A stretch of DNA of 64,000 nt from Tipula vernalis (Eukaryota; Arthropoda; Insecta; Diptera; Tipulidae). Location of the stretch: NCBI GenBank assembly GCA_958295665.1, contig OY282560.1, positions 141,104,091 to 141,168,090 of the forward strand, written 5' to 3'. The stretch's first letter is position 1. Each line of letters opens with the position of its first letter. A program made the position numbers and the translations under genes. Positions 61,221-64,000 of the stretch are shown here, one piece after another. A model generated the notes under the pieces. That model saw only the letters and a list, made by a program, of their open reading frames with translations, searched no databases and was not told the DNA's origin.

Positions 61221-62340
61221 TTAGATAATCTGGAACTTTGCTTTTAGTATTAGGCTATCCATTGAACAATAATATTTAGGCTTCGCTAATATAAAATCAT
61301 CATTAGTTTTAACTTTAAACTCGTCATTTAAAGAGTTATCTACGTTGTCGCTGTTGTCAATAAGCGGGCATGCTCGCGATAATGAATCAGCTATTTGCAT
61401 CAAATGACTAGATATGTGCCTCACATCTATATTGTACCGAAGCAATTTTAATTTAATTCTCTTTAATCGAAGAGAACAAATTTTACTCATTTCTTTTTTG
61501 TTAATTGACACCAATGGTAAATGCTCTGAATGTATTGCAACGCGTCTGCCATAAACAAAATTGTGGAACTTTTTACTAGGTACATAATTCTTTTCTGTAC
61601 CACGTAATGATTTTTTTGCATAGTAAACATGTTTTCCACCTTGCATAACGCAGCATCCCAATCCGTTGTTTAAAGCATCACACTGAATTATAATCTCCTT
61701 AACTGGATCATAATTTTCCAGTTCAAGTGCTGCAACTAACATTCTGTTAATTTCAGTTACAGCTTGAGTATACAGTGGTAACCATAAAAAATCTACATTA
61801 TTCTTCAACCATTCGAAAATGGAGCGGTTTTGTCGGCCAAATGTGGTATGATATCTCTTACATAATTTACCATTCCTAAATATCGTTGCAAAGGAATTCT
61901 TCTTGGATGAGGAAAACCCTTCTAATGAAAAAATATGACCTGAATATTCTACCCTAGAACTCTTAATAAATTAACGTCATGTTCATCCTTTGTTCTTCCG
62001 TACACTAGAACATCGTCAATATATACAATTACACCAGATAAATTTCCAAAAATGTTTTCATTGAACCTTTGAAAAACCTCTGCAGCAACGTTGATTCCAA
62101 CTGGAAGCCGTAAAAATTTGGAACATCCAAATGGAGTAGAGAAGATACAAATCTTACTTGAATGATCGTCAAGTTCTATCTGCCAAAACCCGTCTTTTAG
62201 ATCTACAACCGGGACCAGTTTTGACTTAATGTCACTGAAAGTTGGAATTTGTAAAAAAATTGGAACCAAATTTTTATTTATTTCCTGCGGGTCAAGGCCA
62301 ATTCTTAATTTTTTGTTAGACTTTTCCACAATGACAATTT
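61221..62340 (-). pseudogene. Gypsy RT and RNase H
   Basis: RT at 62329-61949: KSNKKLRIGLDPQEINKNL, VPVVDLKDGFWQIELDD (motif A, catalytic Asp), FGCSKFLRLPVGINVAAEVF (motif B, usually RLPFGI), and VIVYIDDVLVYG (YIDD, catalytic pair). The frame then shifts; a piece HIFSLEGF-like lies at about 61930-61900. RNase H follows at 61808-61221: EIIIQCDALNNGLGCCVMQ (first Asp), KNYVPSKKFHNFVYGRRVAI, LKLLRYNIDVRHISSHLMQ and ADSLSRA, as in Ty3/gypsy pol. Family role: copying of the element RNA into DNA inside the particle. At least one frameshift, between RT and RNase H, disables it. Confidence 0.85.
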
Positions 62341-62478
62341 TACTAATCTATTCACTTGGGTTTTCAACCTTTTGTATTATATTAGTTGAGCATAATTAAT
62401 CTAGTTTCAATGCCATTGAATAAATCGCTATTTTCTTTTATGAATTCAGTTCTATCTAAAACTAAAGCACAGATACGA

Positions 62479-62720
62479 TTAACTAATCCTAGGTTTAAAC
62501 CGGAATTCAGACGCAAATTCTGTTTTGATTTGGTATTCACGATTCCAAGTATTAGGTTTCATCTGTTTTACGTTAAATGCTTTCATTTGTTCGAAAGTAT
62601 GAAACGGTATTATATTTACATCGGCACCGGAATCCAATTTGAACTCAATATCATGATCCTCAACTCTCAGAGTTTCATACCAGCCATTACACTTCACCTC
62701 ATCAATCTTGTCATCTACAA
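62479..62720 (-). pseudogene. Gypsy aspartic protease
   Basis: Reads KCNGWYETLRVEDHDIEFKL, directly followed by DSGADVNIIPFHTFEQM, with the retroviral-type DSG active site (DSGADVNI) and a hydrophobic flap-side strand upstream. This is the usual gypsy protease position between the zinc knuckle and RT. Only the first half is clear; the second half to RT is lost to frameshift. Confidence 0.75.
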
Positions 62721-62739
62721 AACAAACAGAAAGAATATT

Positions 62740-63575
62740 TCAATAGCATTCACAATCATCACTTATTTCATATTCATTATTATCTTCACAGTTGCCGTTA
62801 CAATTTTCCACAATTTCTTTGACATATTTGCTAAATGCTAGACATCTGTCAAACTGATGGAAATAGGTACAATAACGACAACTGGAGACATTTTCACTTC
62901 TGGCCTTTTCCAAACTAAAATACGGTTGAAAATTACATTTTAGTCCAGCACGCATGATGAGATTTATTAATTTGGTTAACGTCCCTGTTTACCATTTCTT
63001 TAACCGTCGTGGATGATTGACCTTGAAATACTTTAACTTGTGATTCGGTTGCTTCTGTTATTCTACAATATTCAATTTCAAAATTTTTTCTTGCGGTTTT
63101 TTGTTACGTAATCCCAATACGATTCTATCTCGCAAAATTGAGTTTTGTTGTTTGCCGAACTCACCATCTTTAACTAATTTCTAAATTTCTGTTAAGAAAT
63201 TGTCGAACGGTTCACCATCCTTCTGATCTCTCGTATAAAAAATATATCTTTGATACAAAATGTTTTTCCGCGGGTTACAACAGTATATCTTAAACGATTT
63301 CATTTTTGGTGTGAGATGTTTTTTCTATGCCTAAGTTAAAATCATGGTGCTGTAAATATCAATGGCATCCTCACCCAGAATATTTAAAAAAATAGCGATT
63401 TTTCTATCAGTTGGTAATTTATCATAACCTGATGATTCCATATAAATATTGAACAGTTGTTCAAATTTTCTCCAATTCTCACTTAAATTTCCTTCTACGT
63501 TCAAAGCATTTGGTTCATAATAATTATTTACGTTTGAAATGTAATTTACACTTAACTTTCAATTCTTAGTTATCC
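62740..63575 (-). pseudogene. Gypsy gag with zinc knuckle
   Basis: Capsid-like part at about 63545-63370: EPNALNVEGNLSENWRKFEQ, LFNIYMESSGYDKLPTDRKI and FLNILGEDAIDIY, matching gypsy capsid starts. After frame breaks, DQKDGEPFDNFLTEI (about 63225-63180) and LRDRIVLGLRN (about 63140-63105) continue the capsid. The last readable frame (62955-62740) has CRYCTYFHQFDRC, a CxxCxxxHxxxxC zinc knuckle of the gypsy type, then an acidic end. Gag forms the particle and binds RNA. At least four stops or frameshifts. Confidence 0.75.
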
Positions 63576-63611
63576 TACAGTAACATTTCTAATTTTTAGA
63601 AACATCCTAAT

Positions 63612-63812
63612 GTTGTGTATTTTATTAAAACAAAATAAATTTATTTTACCAGTTCCTTATTTTCTGGTATCTCGACATCCACTGCCTATACAATTATATA
63701 ATCGTTCTACAAGAGTCCGTATCAAAGAGATACGTCATAAATCAATATCGCTAATTTAATATAAATAACAATATCGAGAATTCACAATATTTAATTAATT
63801 ACATATATAAGA
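63612..63812 (-). repeat. 5' LTR
   Basis: A 201-bp LTR, shared with 59525-60096. On the minus strand it begins TCTTATATATGTAATTAATT (first bases TG in the other LTR) and ends ACACAACA. It contains an AATAAA-type signal (AAAATAAATTTATTT). No TATA box is clear. Confidence 0.85.
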
Positions 63813-64000
63813 AGATGGACTTATGTACAAAGTAGCTTCCCAAAAAGCATACTTTCAAATTTGTTAAGGTAGATTTAAATTTTCCATTTGCTATAACATT
63901 TTTGAATAAAGCTTAAAGCACATTTCAGATTTATTTTAATGGTTTCTATTTTATTCGCCATTCGGTATAATATTATATCACCTGCGAATTTAGAGAATTT
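63813..64000. other. AT-rich flank, nothing seen
   Basis: Short tail of the window with no feature. Confidence 0.5.

Larger units (their letters stand above)
59525..63812 (-). mobile_element. Gypsy LTR retrotransposon, degraded
   Basis: LTRs at 63612-63812 (5' on the minus strand) and 59525-60096 (3', enlarged by an insert) enclose, in minus-strand order, gag, zinc knuckle, protease, RT, RNase H and a piece of integrase. LTR termini on the minus strand are TG...ACACAACA, with one mutated base at the 5' LTR start (TC). A polypurine-like AAAACGGGGA precedes the 3' LTR at 60106-60097. Most integrase is deleted and every gene has stops or frameshifts; no env frame is seen. No matching target duplication was found. 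A 750-bp MITE lies between RNase H and integrase. Confidence 0.8.

Overview
This window looks like repeat-rich, AT-rich DNA from an arthropod, most likely an insect. The clues are the mix of transposon families (P-like, mariner, FLYWCH-type Mutator, Harbinger, CACTA-type with a C2H2-finger transposase, Jockey/I/CR1-like LINEs, Gypsy), GT-AG introns in the transposon genes, and a tRNA-derived SINE. I could not recognise a single exon of an ordinary host gene on either strand. Almost everything that reads as protein belongs to a transposable element, and most copies are broken.

Layout from left to right. 1-9.4 kb: mostly featureless AT-rich DNA with a Jockey-type LINE remnant (2.8-3.3 kb, minus), a tRNA-derived SINE (3.3-3.65 kb, minus), a hairpin MITE (5.1 kb) and a CR1/Jockey-like reverse transcriptase fragment (5.6-6.1 kb, plus). 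9.4-18.8 kb: an I-superfamily-like LINE on the minus strand with ORF1, endonuclease, RT and RNase H, split by a 4.8-kb element (10472-15279) with very long inverted repeats around a decayed IS630/Tc1/mariner-type transposase. 22.5-26.3 kb: a P-element-like transposase pseudogene split by a LINE fragment, which in turn holds a foldback element (23546-24612) with an internal 173-bp satellite. 29.9-30.5 kb: a short retroposon with an (AAT)n tail.

30667-36516 is a CACTA-like element of about 5.85 kb with two minus-strand genes: a multi-exon protein with a SAM-like N-terminus, and a C2H2-finger plus TNP2-like transposase. 37.1-39.9 kb: a FLYWCH-type Mutator-like (MULE) transposase pseudogene and two MITEs. 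40.2-42.5 kb: a probable Gypsy gag fragment and an LTR-like region. 45.0-49.7 kb: a second RNase H-bearing LINE (minus) that hosts a nearly intact PIF/Harbinger element (45351-48369) with a HARBI1-like transposase and a convergent Myb/SANT-like partner, plus a small MITE. 51.5-55.7 kb: a mariner pseudogene broken by a LINE/SINE-like insert and by a second FLYWCH MULE with tandem-repeat inverted termini. 59525-63812: a minus-strand Gypsy LTR retrotransposon with gag, protease, RT, RNase H and a fragment of integrase; it carries a 750-bp MITE, and one LTR holds a second copy of the 5.1-kb hairpin MITE.

The genes do not form one pathway; each belongs to its own element. What ties the window together is repeated nesting, which gives relative insertion ages. 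The least decayed system is the Harbinger element: its transposase is disabled only by one apparent slip in a T run. Family assignments are from motif reading by eye; no database search was run.
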